Origin: an uncultured Pseudomonadota bacterium
GTDB lineage: Bacteria; Myxococcota; UBA796
Direction: 5' to 3'
NCBI GenBank assembly: GCA_913040875.1
Contig: CAJWHX010000007.1
Location: 1-19,178 of the forward strand
DNA length: 19,178 nt
The translations under genes and the position numbers were made by a program. A model generated the notes under the pieces. That model worked only from the letters and a program-made list of their open reading frames with translations. It did no database searches and was not told the DNA's origin. This document shows, piece by piece, positions 7,919 to 16,470 of this stretch. Numbering within the stretch: position 1 is the first letter of the stretch; each line of letters begins with the position of its first letter.

Positions 7919-9205
7919 ATGAGCATCTCTACAGTCAATAAGACTCAACAAAAGCAGCAGATTGCTTCCGATGTACAGAGTCTACCGGTCAGTCAGATCC
8001 GGAGAATGATAGAAGACCACAGGTACTTTTATCGTTGGATGTTGTCGGAGTTCCCCAATCGTCCTGCTGCTGGCGTGGCATTACATCAAGCCATTCGGGA
8101 AGGAGTGACCAAAGATATAGCCCAATACAGTATGCTCTCATCTGTGATAGCAGAGCGTTTTGCTCGTCGTTTGAGCGCGCTCACGGGATTGACGCTTGAG
8201 TGGTCTTTGTGGGCTGTGCAAACATGGTCAGCCGCTACTGGCGTAGAAGCAGATATTGTCAAACGTGGTGCAGGAGGGGTAATTGGTCGGACTGTGAAAC
8301 GTCCCAATCAAGGATTGTTGGTGGCAGATAGAACGAAGATGACTGAGCTCAAGGGGCACCGGAAAACGTTGACAGACATCGCATTCACTCCAAATGGTCG
8401 ATGGGCGGCTACGGCGAGTTTGGATAGGAGCATTCGTTTGTGGGATACCCGTACTGGAAAAATGCTGGCTCGATTTTTGGCAGGGCATCGCGATTGGATT
8501 CGAAGCTTGGCTTTTCAACCAGATGGAAACCAGCTTTGCTCTGGGGGCGATGATGGTGCGATAAGACTTTGGGACTTGACCAAAGGTAAGCGATTACAAC
8601 GTATTCCTGCGACTCAAGGCTGGGTTCGGACAGTGTCGTATAGCCCTGATGGAACCCTTTTGGCAGCGGGTGGTCAGGATGGAATGGTGAGCATATGGTC
8701 TGTAGAGAGTTTGGAGTTGTTGCAGCGACTGGGTCCTTTTGGTCGTACGATAAATAGAGTGGTATTTACCTATGACGGCAGTGCGATTTGCATTGCGATG
8801 GAGGGGCAGGTAGAGGCCTGGCACATGCGCGAAAATAAACGTTTGTATCGCCGAACAGTTCGAGGTGATCGAACCAGTGTATTAACGCTTCCAGATGGTG
8901 GGGTTGTAATTGCTTCGAAAGAAGGATTGCAGCGTGTTGAACTCGACAATCCAGATGCTGTGATCCATTTTGTGGGGCATACACATGATGTTTGGGGGAT
9001 GGCGCTCGATCCAAATGGACCTACGGTGGCATCTTTTGGGCGGGATCGGAGTATTCGCTTTTGGGATGCTCGCAATGGTACCGCCCTTTGGAAGATGGAG
9101 ATGAAAACCGATATTAACGCGGTGTCAATTTCCAGTACAGGAAAACTCGGTGTCGCATTGTCTTCTACCAAAGGATGGATTTGGGCATTGGAGCGTAGAA
9201 AATGA
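7919..9205 (+). CDS. WD40 beta-propeller protein with N-terminal helical adaptor domain
   Basis: This is a 428-residue, probably cytoplasmic scaffold. Residues about 22-108 are a helical domain ending in WSLWAVQTWSAA, a type I recall at the N-terminus of WD40, Hsp70-like and other signalling proteins in myxobacteria and actinobacteria. Residues 141-425 read as seven WD40 blades. Good ones are ELKGH...ASLDRSIRLWD, LAGH...GGDDGAIRLWD and VGHTHDVWG...SFGRDRSIRFWD; blades 4, 5 and 7 are degenerate. A Gly/Arg-rich linker (about 110-140) joins the two parts. No enzyme motif, signal peptide or membrane segment is visible. The ATG is preceded by GAGG with a 4-base gap. The stop overlaps the next start (ATGA), and that next gene carries the same adaptor domain, so the products probably act together, for instance by domain pairing. 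A role as sensor or platform for the membrane protein downstream is inferred. Confidence 0.9.
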   Translation: MSISTVNKTQQKQQIASDVQSLPVSQIRRMIEDHRYFYRWMLSEFPNRPAAGVALHQAIREGVTKDIAQYSMLSSVIAERFARRLSALTGLTLEWSLWAVQTWSAATGVEADIVKRGAGGVIGRTVKRPNQGLLVADRTKMTELKGHRKTLTDIAFTPNGRWAATASLDRSIRLWDTRTGKMLARFLAGHRDWIRSLAFQPDGNQLCSGGDDGAIRLWDLTKGKRLQRIPATQGWVRTVSYSPDGTLLAAGGQDGMVSIWSVESLELLQRLGPFGRTINRVVFTYDGSAICIAMEGQVEAWHMRENKRLYRRTVRGDRTSVLTLPDGGVVIASKEGLQRVELDNPDAVIHFVGHTHDVWGMALDPNGPTVASFGRDRSIRFWDARNGTALWKMEMKTDINAVSISSTGKLGVALSSTKGWIWALERRK

Positions 9206-9606
9206 GTTCACCATCCGAACCATTGCGGCAACAGATGGGGCAGACCATTTCAGATCTGCTTCAAACATGTGGACTTCAGCTGCTTGAACAGCCACTTCGA
9301 CTGGAGGGGTGGTTGCGAGACCTCTATCCTGACCATCGTGCGGCTGTATCCGTTGTGATAGAATCCTTGCAGACTCAATGTCATGTGGAGTCTGGATCCG
9401 TTCAGGATATTTCCGCTAGGCTGGCTTTGCGATCTGGCTTGGCACCACAATGGGCTGATTTTGGGGTTCGTTTGTGGAGAGTTGCCTTGAAAGGACATAA
9501 ACTGGATGTACAAGTGGTCCAGGCTATACACAGCAATGCTGAAACAGCCATATCCGGTGGTGTGACACAAACAGTGGAAACCATATTGGGACCGTTTCGA
9601 GATTGA
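9202..9606 (+). CDS. Small stand-alone adaptor-domain protein
   Basis: This is a 134-residue protein whose residues about 12-98 are the same domain as the N-terminus of the preceding WD40 protein. Shared without gaps within each block are W-x4-[FY]-P-x3-A-A (W37/P43/A47-A48 here; W40/P46/A50-A51 there) and G-L-x3-W-x7-W (G79, W84, W92 here; G90, W95, W103 there). RLEGWLRDLYPDHR fits the form I recall for this widespread bacterial domain. The remaining 36 residues have no recognisable motif. The start overlaps the WD40 stop (ATGA), and the next gene follows after 9 bases, so coordinated synthesis is likely. It could act as an adaptor bridging the WD40 protein and the membrane protein encoded next. 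Biochemical function is unknown. Confidence 0.85.
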   Translation: MSSPSEPLRQQMGQTISDLLQTCGLQLLEQPLRLEGWLRDLYPDHRAAVSVVIESLQTQCHVESGSVQDISARLALRSGLAPQWADFGVRLWRVALKGHKLDVQVVQAIHSNAETAISGGVTQTVETILGPFRD

Positions 9607-9615
9607 GGAGAGAGC

Positions 9616-12600
9616 ATGAATTTAGTGGTTTTGGCGGGAGTGTGTTTGTTGGCACAATTTCTTTTGGCGATGGGATGGCTCGCAACGTCAAAATCGCTAC
9701 GGACATGGGCTGTTTCGATGAAGGATGGCTGGCAAAATGACAGCGCCGATACCATAAGAGATCGATTGCCACTGATGGTCAACGTACTGCAGCAAAATAT
9801 AGTGCCTTGGAAAGGGCGGCCACATCTTAAAGATGTCAGTTCACTTTGGCTAACCAAGAGCAAGGTCGAAGAAGATCACGGCAGTTCTATATGGGTACTG
9901 TATGGATTGTTTGCTGGTGTGCTACTGATGACTGCCACGCAGTCTTTGGCTTCAGATGTCATTGAGACTTGGATTGCACCAACGATGCAGGGCTTCGTGT
10001 GCGTGTCTTTGGGGCTCACCTTCTTTGTGAATCATCACGTGACAGGTAGTATAAGGGCCGCTAGGTTAGCTCTCGATGCAGTTTGTCCACCATTACCCTC
10101 TGCTGACAATGTCACTCGAGATGTGATGGAGCAGCTCCAAAAACAGCTGACTCTGTTGCGAAATGGTCAGCAACAATCGTTGGATTCTTTGGGGAAGTCT
10201 CAAGCAACACTCGCCAAACTCGGTGATAATCTTCAGTTGGCTTTTCAAAAAAGTGTTCGGGAGCAACTCTCTCCAACCTTGGCAGAGATTTCTAAACTTG
10301 CCAGTGATTCTCAGCAAGCCAATCAGCGGTATGTCGAAGAAACAACCCGCAAACAGAATCAAGTGGTACAAGGGCTCATCGTGCAAGTCATGGATGGAAT
10401 AGACCAGGCAATTGGCCAATCTCTCAGAGACACTTCGGAGAGTTTTGCTGCGTCTGTTCAGCGTCAACAGGTATCTATGGATCGATGGAGACGATCGGTT
10501 GAGTCTGTGGCTGAAGTGATCGGAACATTGGAGAAAACAACAAAGGGTGTAACGCTTGGTGCAGAACGGATGGCGCAAGCCGCTGAGCCTGTTCAAGCTG
10601 CTGCACAGGTTTTTTCCGATTCTGCCAAAGAACTTCAGAAGGTTTTTCCCGTGGTGTCTCAACTTGGCGATATGGTTCTAAGGGCTCAGTCGGGACTCAC
10701 CGAATCTCATTCTGCGATTCAACGAGGTACAGCAGAGTATTTAGAAGTTACTGGTACAATCCGATCGATGGTCACAGATCTCAATCAAGCACATGAACGT
10801 GCCATTGAGCGCATATCTGGTGGTGTTGAGGATACCCTTATTCAGCCATTTGTTCAGATGTCAGGTGAATTGCAAACATTGCAAACAGGTCAGCGTACGG
10901 CATTTGAACAATTGCAGCAGATGACATCGAGCATTGAACAGACGTTACAACAGCTCGAGGGAGGACATGACAATCTCAGTACACTAGCCGAGCAGATTCA
11001 ACAGGCGGGGGAGCCCAGTATTCAAGCAGCGGCATCCTTTGTTCTTGTGTCTGAACAGCTTCAAAAGATTGTTCCGCAACTCGAACACACCAGTCAAATT
11101 CACGAGGTGGGTGCCCAAACGATGAAGCGCATTTCGGATGGATTGCAGTCGGAGAACAATCGAAATGAGCAAATGCTGGAACAAGTTCAAGGCTTGGTAG
11201 TGCACTTGGAGTCGACGCAACAGCAGATGGCGGAGCGTGTTGCGAAGGGGGTTGATGGTGCTCTCGCTGACAAGTTAATTGAAGCGAGGAGCCGTTTTGT
11301 AGAAGACGTCACAGCAGCCAGTGATGCCCTAAGACAATCGGGTGTGGGTGTGGCAGAGCAGTTACAGCAAAGTTCGGTTGAGTTGACACAAACCTTGCAG
11401 ACTGCCCGTGTAGAGTGGGACACACAAATTCGCTCCTCCGGATCGTACCTGAACGATTCTTTAAAGAAGTCTGGCTCTGATATCAATATCTCTTTGTCTC
11501 AAGTACGTCAGCAGCTTGCAGATACCATGTCTGATTCTACGAAAGTCTTGCAACAGAGTTTACATACGGCGGGTCAAACCTTCATCCAAGACTGGGGGCA
11601 TATGGGTCAAAGCATTCGAGATGCCCTTGAGCATGCCAGTCAGTCTCTCGATCAGTCTGTTCAGGAAGTGGGTCGAAAACTCAATCAACGAATTGACGAA
11701 GCCGGTCAATCGTTGGAACTTTCGGTTCAGCAGTCGGCTCAGTCATTACAAGATGGGGCAACGCATGCGCATGATAAGTTGAGTCAAGTGGGAGAGGGTT
11801 GGTCGAGTGCCATTCAAGACGCAGCACAATCCTTGCGTGGAAACGCTCAGTTTGTATCGGAGACCATTTCTTCTACACTGTCATCGGTTCAATCAGAGAT
11901 GGAAGCTCATTTGGCGCGCACGTTGCAGTCATTAGAGAACCAGATGACTCAACGATTGGATGAGGGGGTTGCTCGGCAGCAGAAACTGATTGAACAAAGT
12001 AATATCTTACAGGGAAAAGCGACGCAGCAATTGCTAGAGGGTACTCAGCAGTCGACAGAACGTTTGCAGCAAACAATCCAAATCACACAAGAGGCACTTC
12101 AAACCAAGCTGTCTGATTTTGGAACAGATCTTCAGGTGTCGCTGCAAGAGATTTTTCAGCAGTATCAGAATGGACTGTTGTCCGCCGCTCGTCAGCAGGA
12201 GTTGGCTGGTCAATCCTTGCTTGATCAGGCCCAAGAGGCTGGTCAAAAACTCCAACAGGCTATGGGGCAGGCACAGGTTCAAACGCAAAATGCACTGCAG
12301 AATATGGGTGCAGATATGGTGCTTCATTTGGGACAGATTCACCGTCAGTACAGTGAGTCTTTGGAGCGTTCTCAGACATCAATGTCGCAGCTGGTCACTT
12401 TGCAAGAGGGACATATCGGTTCATGGCAAGAGTTGGTGACAACGCTTACCCCTGCATTGTCTCAGTTAAATGACAGCGCCGTGCAGTTGGATCAAGTGGT
12501 CAACAGTTTGAAAGAGAGTATGACACCTGCAACGACTGTTTCGGAAAATTTCAAACAAGCGTCCAACCAACTCCAAGCGGTGTTTCCGAATATTTCAGAT

Positions 12601-13188
12601 ACTGCAGATTCCTATCATCAGTTCAATACATCTCTTCAAGAGGCCTCCAAAGCGTTGGCGATTACAGCGGAGAAGTATAGCAAAGCGGGCGGTGATATGG
12701 GGATGGTCTTGTCTCAAATAGAGGAGAGTCTAGACTTGCAAAATCAAAGCAATCAATCGGTTTCAACAACGTTGCAAGGGGTTGAGAATACCATCAACAA
12801 CTTGGAACCAGTGGTTCGATTGATGCAGCAGGCATCGCATGATATCCGAGTGGTCTCAGAAGGCAGCACAAATACCATTGAAACCATGAAGCAAGCGACA
12901 GAGTCTCAAAATCAGAGTGTCCAACAAATGGGTAGATTAAGTGGACAGTTGTTGAAAACGTTGTCCAGTCAGTCTACAAGATTGCTCGAATTAACAGGAC
13001 AAATGGAGCAGATGCAGAAGGTGCTCACTGTTGGTGTCGATGCGTTTGCCCATCAACTACCGCAGTCCGTCGATGGTACACTGGTTCAGTTTGATGCCGT
13101 TCTCGCTGAAGGTGTACTTCGAATTAATGGGTCGATAGAGAGACTCCGTGAAGCGATGGATGATTTGATTGAGCAATTGGAGCGTTGA
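9616..13188 (+). CDS. Three-TM membrane protein with giant Gln-rich coiled-coil tail, distantly ZorA-like
   Basis: The protein has 1190 residues. Hydrophobic segments at about 2-22, 92-110 and 118-140 give an ExbB/TolQ-type topology: one helix, a loop of about 70 residues, then a helical pair with Gly-rich faces (YGLFAGVLLM and MQGFVCVSLGL). About 1040 residues of almost uninterrupted Gln/Ser/Leu-rich coiled coil follow, predicted cytoplasmic. The tail contains three copies of a motif bounded by prolines exactly 20 residues apart (325/345, 467/487, 971/991). The topology resembles ZorA, the MotA-like stator with a long tail in Zorya, but similarity to the channel motifs is weak and E. coli ZorA is shorter. 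Alternatives are a chemoreceptor-like signalling rod or an envelope tether. No chemoreceptor signalling tip or HAMP domain was recognised. GAGGAG precedes the ATG. The stop overlaps the next gene (TGATG). Confidence 0.85.
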   Translation: MNLVVLAGVCLLAQFLLAMGWLATSKSLRTWAVSMKDGWQNDSADTIRDRLPLMVNVLQQNIVPWKGRPHLKDVSSLWLTKSKVEEDHGSSIWVLYGLFAGVLLMTATQSLASDVIETWIAPTMQGFVCVSLGLTFFVNHHVTGSIRAARLALDAVCPPLPSADNVTRDVMEQLQKQLTLLRNGQQQSLDSLGKSQATLAKLGDNLQLAFQKSVREQLSPTLAEISKLASDSQQANQRYVEETTRKQNQVVQGLIVQVMDGIDQAIGQSLRDTSESFAASVQRQQVSMDRWRRSVESVAEVIGTLEKTTKGVTLGAERMAQAAEPVQAAAQVFSDSAKELQKVFPVVSQLGDMVLRAQSGLTESHSAIQRGTAEYLEVTGTIRSMVTDLNQAHERAIERISGGVEDTLIQPFVQMSGELQTLQTGQRTAFEQLQQMTSSIEQTLQQLEGGHDNLSTLAEQIQQAGEPSIQAAASFVLVSEQLQKIVPQLEHTSQIHEVGAQTMKRISDGLQSENNRNEQMLEQVQGLVVHLESTQQQMAERVAKGVDGALADKLIEARSRFVEDVTAASDALRQSGVGVAEQLQQSSVELTQTLQTARVEWDTQIRSSGSYLNDSLKKSGSDINISLSQVRQQLADTMSDSTKVLQQSLHTAGQTFIQDWGHMGQSIRDALEHASQSLDQSVQEVGRKLNQRIDEAGQSLELSVQQSAQSLQDGATHAHDKLSQVGEGWSSAIQDAAQSLRGNAQFVSETISSTLSSVQSEMEAHLARTLQSLENQMTQRLDEGVARQQKLIEQSNILQGKATQQLLEGTQQSTERLQQTIQITQEALQTKLSDFGTDLQVSLQEIFQQYQNGLLSAARQQELAGQSLLDQAQEAGQKLQQAMGQAQVQTQNALQNMGADMVLHLGQIHRQYSESLERSQTSMSQLVTLQEGHIGSWQELVTTLTPALSQLNDSAVQLDQVVNSLKESMTPATTVSENFKQASNQLQAVFPNISDTADSYHQFNTSLQEASKALAITAEKYSKAGGDMGMVLSQIEESLDLQNQSNQSVSTTLQGVENTINNLEPVVRLMQQASHDIRVVSEGSTNTIETMKQATESQNQSVQQMGRLSGQLLKTLSSQSTRLLELTGQMEQMQKVLTVGVDAFAHQLPQSVDGTLVQFDAVLAEGVLRINGSIERLREAMDDLIEQLER
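10585..12588 (+). repeat. Three imperfect protein repeats (P-x19-P) inside the coiled-coil tail
   Basis: Copies are encoded at 10585-10650, 11011-11076 and 12523-12588. Each reads [E/T]P, 19 residues, P, with a central aromatic (F333, F475 and F979), a Ser, then LQ, and ends in [F/V]P. The first two copies also share QAAA and LQK. The equal spacing suggests conserved hinge or docking units rather than plain coiled coil. Confidence 0.6.
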
Positions 13189-14339
13189 TGTTCCCAAAGA
13201 ATATCAAATTTGTGAGTACCCCTAGTCAGCTCCAACAAGCTGTCGAATCTTTGCCCGAACCGAAAGGAAAGGTGCGTCGGTCTGCTTCCAAAGATAATGC
13301 CCTTCGCTCGAAACTTCTTCAAATCGAGACATCGCAGCTTCGGCAGTGGAAGTTAAAACCGGCGATGCTTAGACTGATTCCGGCACTGGCTAGAGAGCGA
13401 AGCAACGCGATTTTACAGGAGAAGGTTCTGGCGATTGCTGTCACATCACTGGAAAATATGGATGAGAGCACATTGATGGATGTCTTGTCACTCTATTGGA
13501 GTAACGAAGAGTTTAGGCTTGCGTTCAACGCCCACTGCGTTCGTCAACCGCCGACTGAGCACGCTTGGCTGATCAAGCATTACAAAGCCTTTCGATCAGC
13601 AGACCCACCACAATCGATCGCCGATACAATTGACTCAGTACAAACGCTGTATAATTTGCATAAGTATCTGGAGATGCAGACATCAAACCCTCTATTTATT
13701 GCCATCTGTCAGTCTTATGTGAAACACTTGGACGTTGCCCACGTTGCATCTTGGTCATGGGTAACACTGCTGGCGTTCTTACAGTCGGGTTACCCTCTGG
13801 ATGTTCGTCAGCAGGTGTTTGAATGGGTCCTGATAGAATACATCGGCAAATCACTAGCGCTCAGTTCGATATTGGAGTCGGAACACTTGATGACATTGTT
13901 GTCTTTAAACTTGCTTCCACAGAAGCGTCTTCAGAGATTACCACCACACCTTCAATTAATTGGTTCGGGTGTTCAAAAGCATCAGCAGCTGAGACGGTGG
14001 CTATCAGGTTCTGATTTGGATGGCTGGAAGAGTGTGCTTCCATTCATTCAATCAGTGTTGCTTCATCGTCCTTCTGGATGGTTGTGTGTCATGTTTGATT
14101 CTCACGTATTGATTTGGCCTATGTCAAAGCGAGACCCAACTGTGTATATAGTTTCCGTCGCATATTTTCGACAGCGATTACAAAGTAAGTTAAGACAGCC
14201 CATTCCGATTGCACTCAGTCAAAAATCCGTGATGAACTCCCTTGATAAAGAGAGCGACTGGGCTTCCGAATTCTTACGGTGGCGAAGTGCAGGTTCGGAT
14301 TATGATCAGAAGGGTGCAAACAATCTGGAGCAGAGATGA
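13188..14339 (+). CDS. Uncharacterised 383-residue protein partnered with the membrane protein
   Basis: I do not firmly recognise this protein. The ATG at 13188 overlaps the preceding stop (TGATG) and has GGAG 6 bases upstream. The sequence is soluble, helical, and rich in Leu, Trp and His. A basic N-terminal segment (about 26-42) precedes a helical body (about 50-240). The C-terminal part (about 265-335) contains WLSGSDLDGW, then GWLCVMFDSHVLIWPM and TVYIVSVAYF, which look like a small alternating beta/helix fold. Its position immediately after a ZorA-like gene is that of zorC, whose product has an EH_signature domain, and the C-terminal layout is faintly similar; this is a low-confidence suggestion. 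No nuclease, kinase or ATPase motif is visible. Its stop overlaps the hydrolase start. Confidence 0.82.
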   Translation: MFPKNIKFVSTPSQLQQAVESLPEPKGKVRRSASKDNALRSKLLQIETSQLRQWKLKPAMLRLIPALARERSNAILQEKVLAIAVTSLENMDESTLMDVLSLYWSNEEFRLAFNAHCVRQPPTEHAWLIKHYKAFRSADPPQSIADTIDSVQTLYNLHKYLEMQTSNPLFIAICQSYVKHLDVAHVASWSWVTLLAFLQSGYPLDVRQQVFEWVLIEYIGKSLALSSILESEHLMTLLSLNLLPQKRLQRLPPHLQLIGSGVQKHQQLRRWLSGSDLDGWKSVLPFIQSVLLHRPSGWLCVMFDSHVLIWPMSKRDPTVYIVSVAYFRQRLQSKLRQPIPIALSQKSVMNSLDKESDWASEFLRWRSAGSDYDQKGANNLEQR

Positions 14340-15745
14340 TGTGGTGGATGGCATTGGCACAGGCAGAGCAAGTACTTGTTCAGGAGACTACACCAAGTGC
14401 GGATATAGAGTGGAAACGATGTTACCCAAATCATGTTCGTCAGGAAGCGATGTGCACTAAGATTGAAGTTCCCGTCGATCACAAGGATCCTTCAGAAGAA
14501 AAGATGTCACTCCATGTGGTAAAACTTCCTGCAATTCGTGCGAATGCCGAAGACGACCCAGTGTTTGTCTTGGCTGGAGGACCTGGTCAGGGAGCCTCCG
14601 AAGTGATCTCAACCTTGTATCCAGCGCTCCGTAAGATTCACCAAAGACGGACGTTGATATTCTTAGATCAACGAGGCACAGGACAATCTGGACCTCTCGA
14701 TTGCGAGTTGCCAGAAGACAATGGAGTGGAGGTTCCAGTAGAAGCCTTGCAAGCCTGCGTAAGAGATCTTCCAAGATCGGCTTCATGGTATCAGACGGAG
14801 TATTTGGCTGCGGATACCAATTGGACTCGGCAGGTGTTGGGATATCAATCGATCAATATATATGGGGTGTCGTACGGTACCAGACTTAGTTTGACGATTA
14901 TGCAAAACTATCCGACTGCCGTTCGTTCGGCTGTATTGGATGGTGTGGTACCCTTTCAAAAATCGATAGGTGGTGACTTTGGAGATGGGGTTCGGCACGC
15001 TTTAGACCAGGTATTTATTGATTGTGAATCAACAGAAGATTGCAACGCAGCCTTTCCGGATTTACGTGCGGAATATGAGACGGTTGTACACAGTTTGCAA
15101 GACTCTGGACCAAGGAATATTGGTCATCATCACTCCATTACTGGTGTCAAGACATATACTGAAGTGAGTGATCAGGTCTTTTGGGGGGTTCTCCAACAGC
15201 TTCTATATCAGGGTGTGACAACGTCTTTGATTCCCTATGCGATTCACAATATAGCCACATACGATGACTGGTCTACTGTAGTCGGTTGGCTTGGGAACAG
15301 TCCATTTGATGGGATTCCGATTGGGTTGTATCTTTCGATTATGTGTGCAGAAGACGTTCCCAAGATTGATTTTTCTACGCCCACCGAAATGGATCTTGGT
15401 GTTTTGTCTACCACACAGCTGAAAGAGATGTGTTCTATTTGGAATGTGGAGCCAGTTTCAACAGACTCAACAGGCTGGACTTCCGATATACCGACTCTGT
15501 TGTTGAGTGGTGTAAATGATCCCGTTACGCCACCTGAATATGGGGATTTGGCTTTGAGTCAGCTGCGCAATGCAACTCATGTTGTCGTTTCTGGAACAGC
15601 ACACAATACCATATATCATCCTTGCATTTATGAGATGGCAACTGATTTTTATCAAGACTTGAATCCACAATCTCTGGATACGAAATGTGCTACTGAACTA
15701 AAGAGGCCTCCCTTTATCCTCTCTGCAACCGGAACGGCCCCATGA
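14336..15745 (+). CDS. S33-family alpha/beta hydrolase (tripeptidyl aminopeptidase / proline iminopeptidase type)
   Basis: A serine hydrolase of 469 residues, of the family that removes N-terminal peptides or Pro residues. The oxyanion-hole loop AGGPGQGAS is at about 80-88 and DQRGTGQSGP at 111-120. The nucleophile elbow GVSYGTRL carries Ser179, the acid is Asp395 in SGVNDPVTPP, and the base is His423 in SGTAHNTIYHPC. The last part corresponds to the TAP-like C-terminal domain. Several Cys support an extracytoplasmic location. The N-terminus MMWWMALAQAEQ looks like a very short signal peptide ending in an AQA cleavage site, without basic residues; no longer in-frame start exists, since a stop lies 11 codons upstream. 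The start is ATG 14336 or 14339, both close to GGAG (14327-14330). The gene overlaps both neighbours, so it is coupled to the 383-residue protein and to the ABC transporter. Confidence 0.92.
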   Translation: MMWWMALAQAEQVLVQETTPSADIEWKRCYPNHVRQEAMCTKIEVPVDHKDPSEEKMSLHVVKLPAIRANAEDDPVFVLAGGPGQGASEVISTLYPALRKIHQRRTLIFLDQRGTGQSGPLDCELPEDNGVEVPVEALQACVRDLPRSASWYQTEYLAADTNWTRQVLGYQSINIYGVSYGTRLSLTIMQNYPTAVRSAVLDGVVPFQKSIGGDFGDGVRHALDQVFIDCESTEDCNAAFPDLRAEYETVVHSLQDSGPRNIGHHHSITGVKTYTEVSDQVFWGVLQQLLYQGVTTSLIPYAIHNIATYDDWSTVVGWLGNSPFDGIPIGLYLSIMCAEDVPKIDFSTPTEMDLGVLSTTQLKEMCSIWNVEPVSTDSTGWTSDIPTLLLSGVNDPVTPPEYGDLALSQLRNATHVVVSGTAHNTIYHPCIYEMATDFYQDLNPQSLDTKCATELKRPPFILSATGTAP

Positions 15746-16470
15746 TTAAAGTCGACAATATAGCGAAGTCTTTTGGGGATGTTCACGCCGTTCAAGCAGT
15801 ATCATTCACGGCGTTAGACGGACAGATCACTGGTCTTCTAGGACCGAATGGTGCAGGTAAATCCACCACTATAAGAATGATGTACGGATTGCTTCAGCCT
15901 GATCGGGGTAGGGTGGATGTAGATGGGTTCAATCCCAGTGTGCAGCCCGTAGAGGCAAGAAAATGCTTGGGAGCACTTCCAGATGCTTACGGTTTGTATC
16001 CCAGGTTGACGGCTCGAGAAAACATTGCATACTTTGGACAATTGCAGGGAATGAGTGGGCAGGTTTTGAAACGTCGCATCGATGAATTAAATGAGCTACT
16101 CGATATGAAGGAGATTATATCTAGACGAGTCGATGGCTTTTCTCAAGGTCAGCGAATGAAAGTATCCATCGCCAGAGCGATCGTTCACGATCCAAAGAAC
16201 GTCATTTTGGACGAGCCAACAAACGGTTTGGATGTCATGACAACCCGAGCGATGAGAACCTTGATTCGTCGTATGAAAGAAGCCGGGTGCTGTGTCATAC
16301 TATCCAGTCACATCATGCAGGAGGTTTCAGCTTTGTGTGATGAGATTGTGGTGATCGCCAGAGGGAAAGTCGTTGCCACAGGCAATGTGGCTGAATTTTG
16401 TAAGTTAACTGGGGAAGAGGATTTGGAAGAGGCCTTCGTCAAATTGGTCTGTGAGGATTCAGAAAAATGA
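15742..16470 (+). CDS. ABC transporter ATP-binding protein (NatA-like)
   Basis: A 242-residue ATPase that would power the permease encoded next. The Walker A is GPNGAGKST (34-42), the signature motif FSQGQ (133-137) replaces the canonical LSGGQ, the Walker B is VILDEP (154-159) followed by the D-loop NGLD, and the switch His is H190 in SSHIMQEV. Size and pattern fit the ABC-2/NatA drug-sodium-polyketide exporter group. The ATG overlaps the hydrolase stop (ATGA) and the stop overlaps the permease start (ATGA). The protein is cytoplasmic and peripheral to the inner membrane. Its substrate cannot be told from the sequence. Confidence 0.96.
   Translation: MIKVDNIAKSFGDVHAVQAVSFTALDGQITGLLGPNGAGKSTTIRMMYGLLQPDRGRVDVDGFNPSVQPVEARKCLGALPDAYGLYPRLTARENIAYFGQLQGMSGQVLKRRIDELNELLDMKEIISRRVDGFSQGQRMKVSIARAIVHDPKNVILDEPTNGLDVMTTRAMRTLIRRMKEAGCCVILSSHIMQEVSALCDEIVVIARGKVVATGNVAEFCKLTGEEDLEEAFVKLVCEDSEK

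Noticed and set aside
9616..13188. Chemoreceptor (methyl-accepting protein)
   Set aside because: There is no ligand-binding domain, HAMP domain or conserved signalling tip, and the membrane layout is 1+2 helices at the N-terminus.
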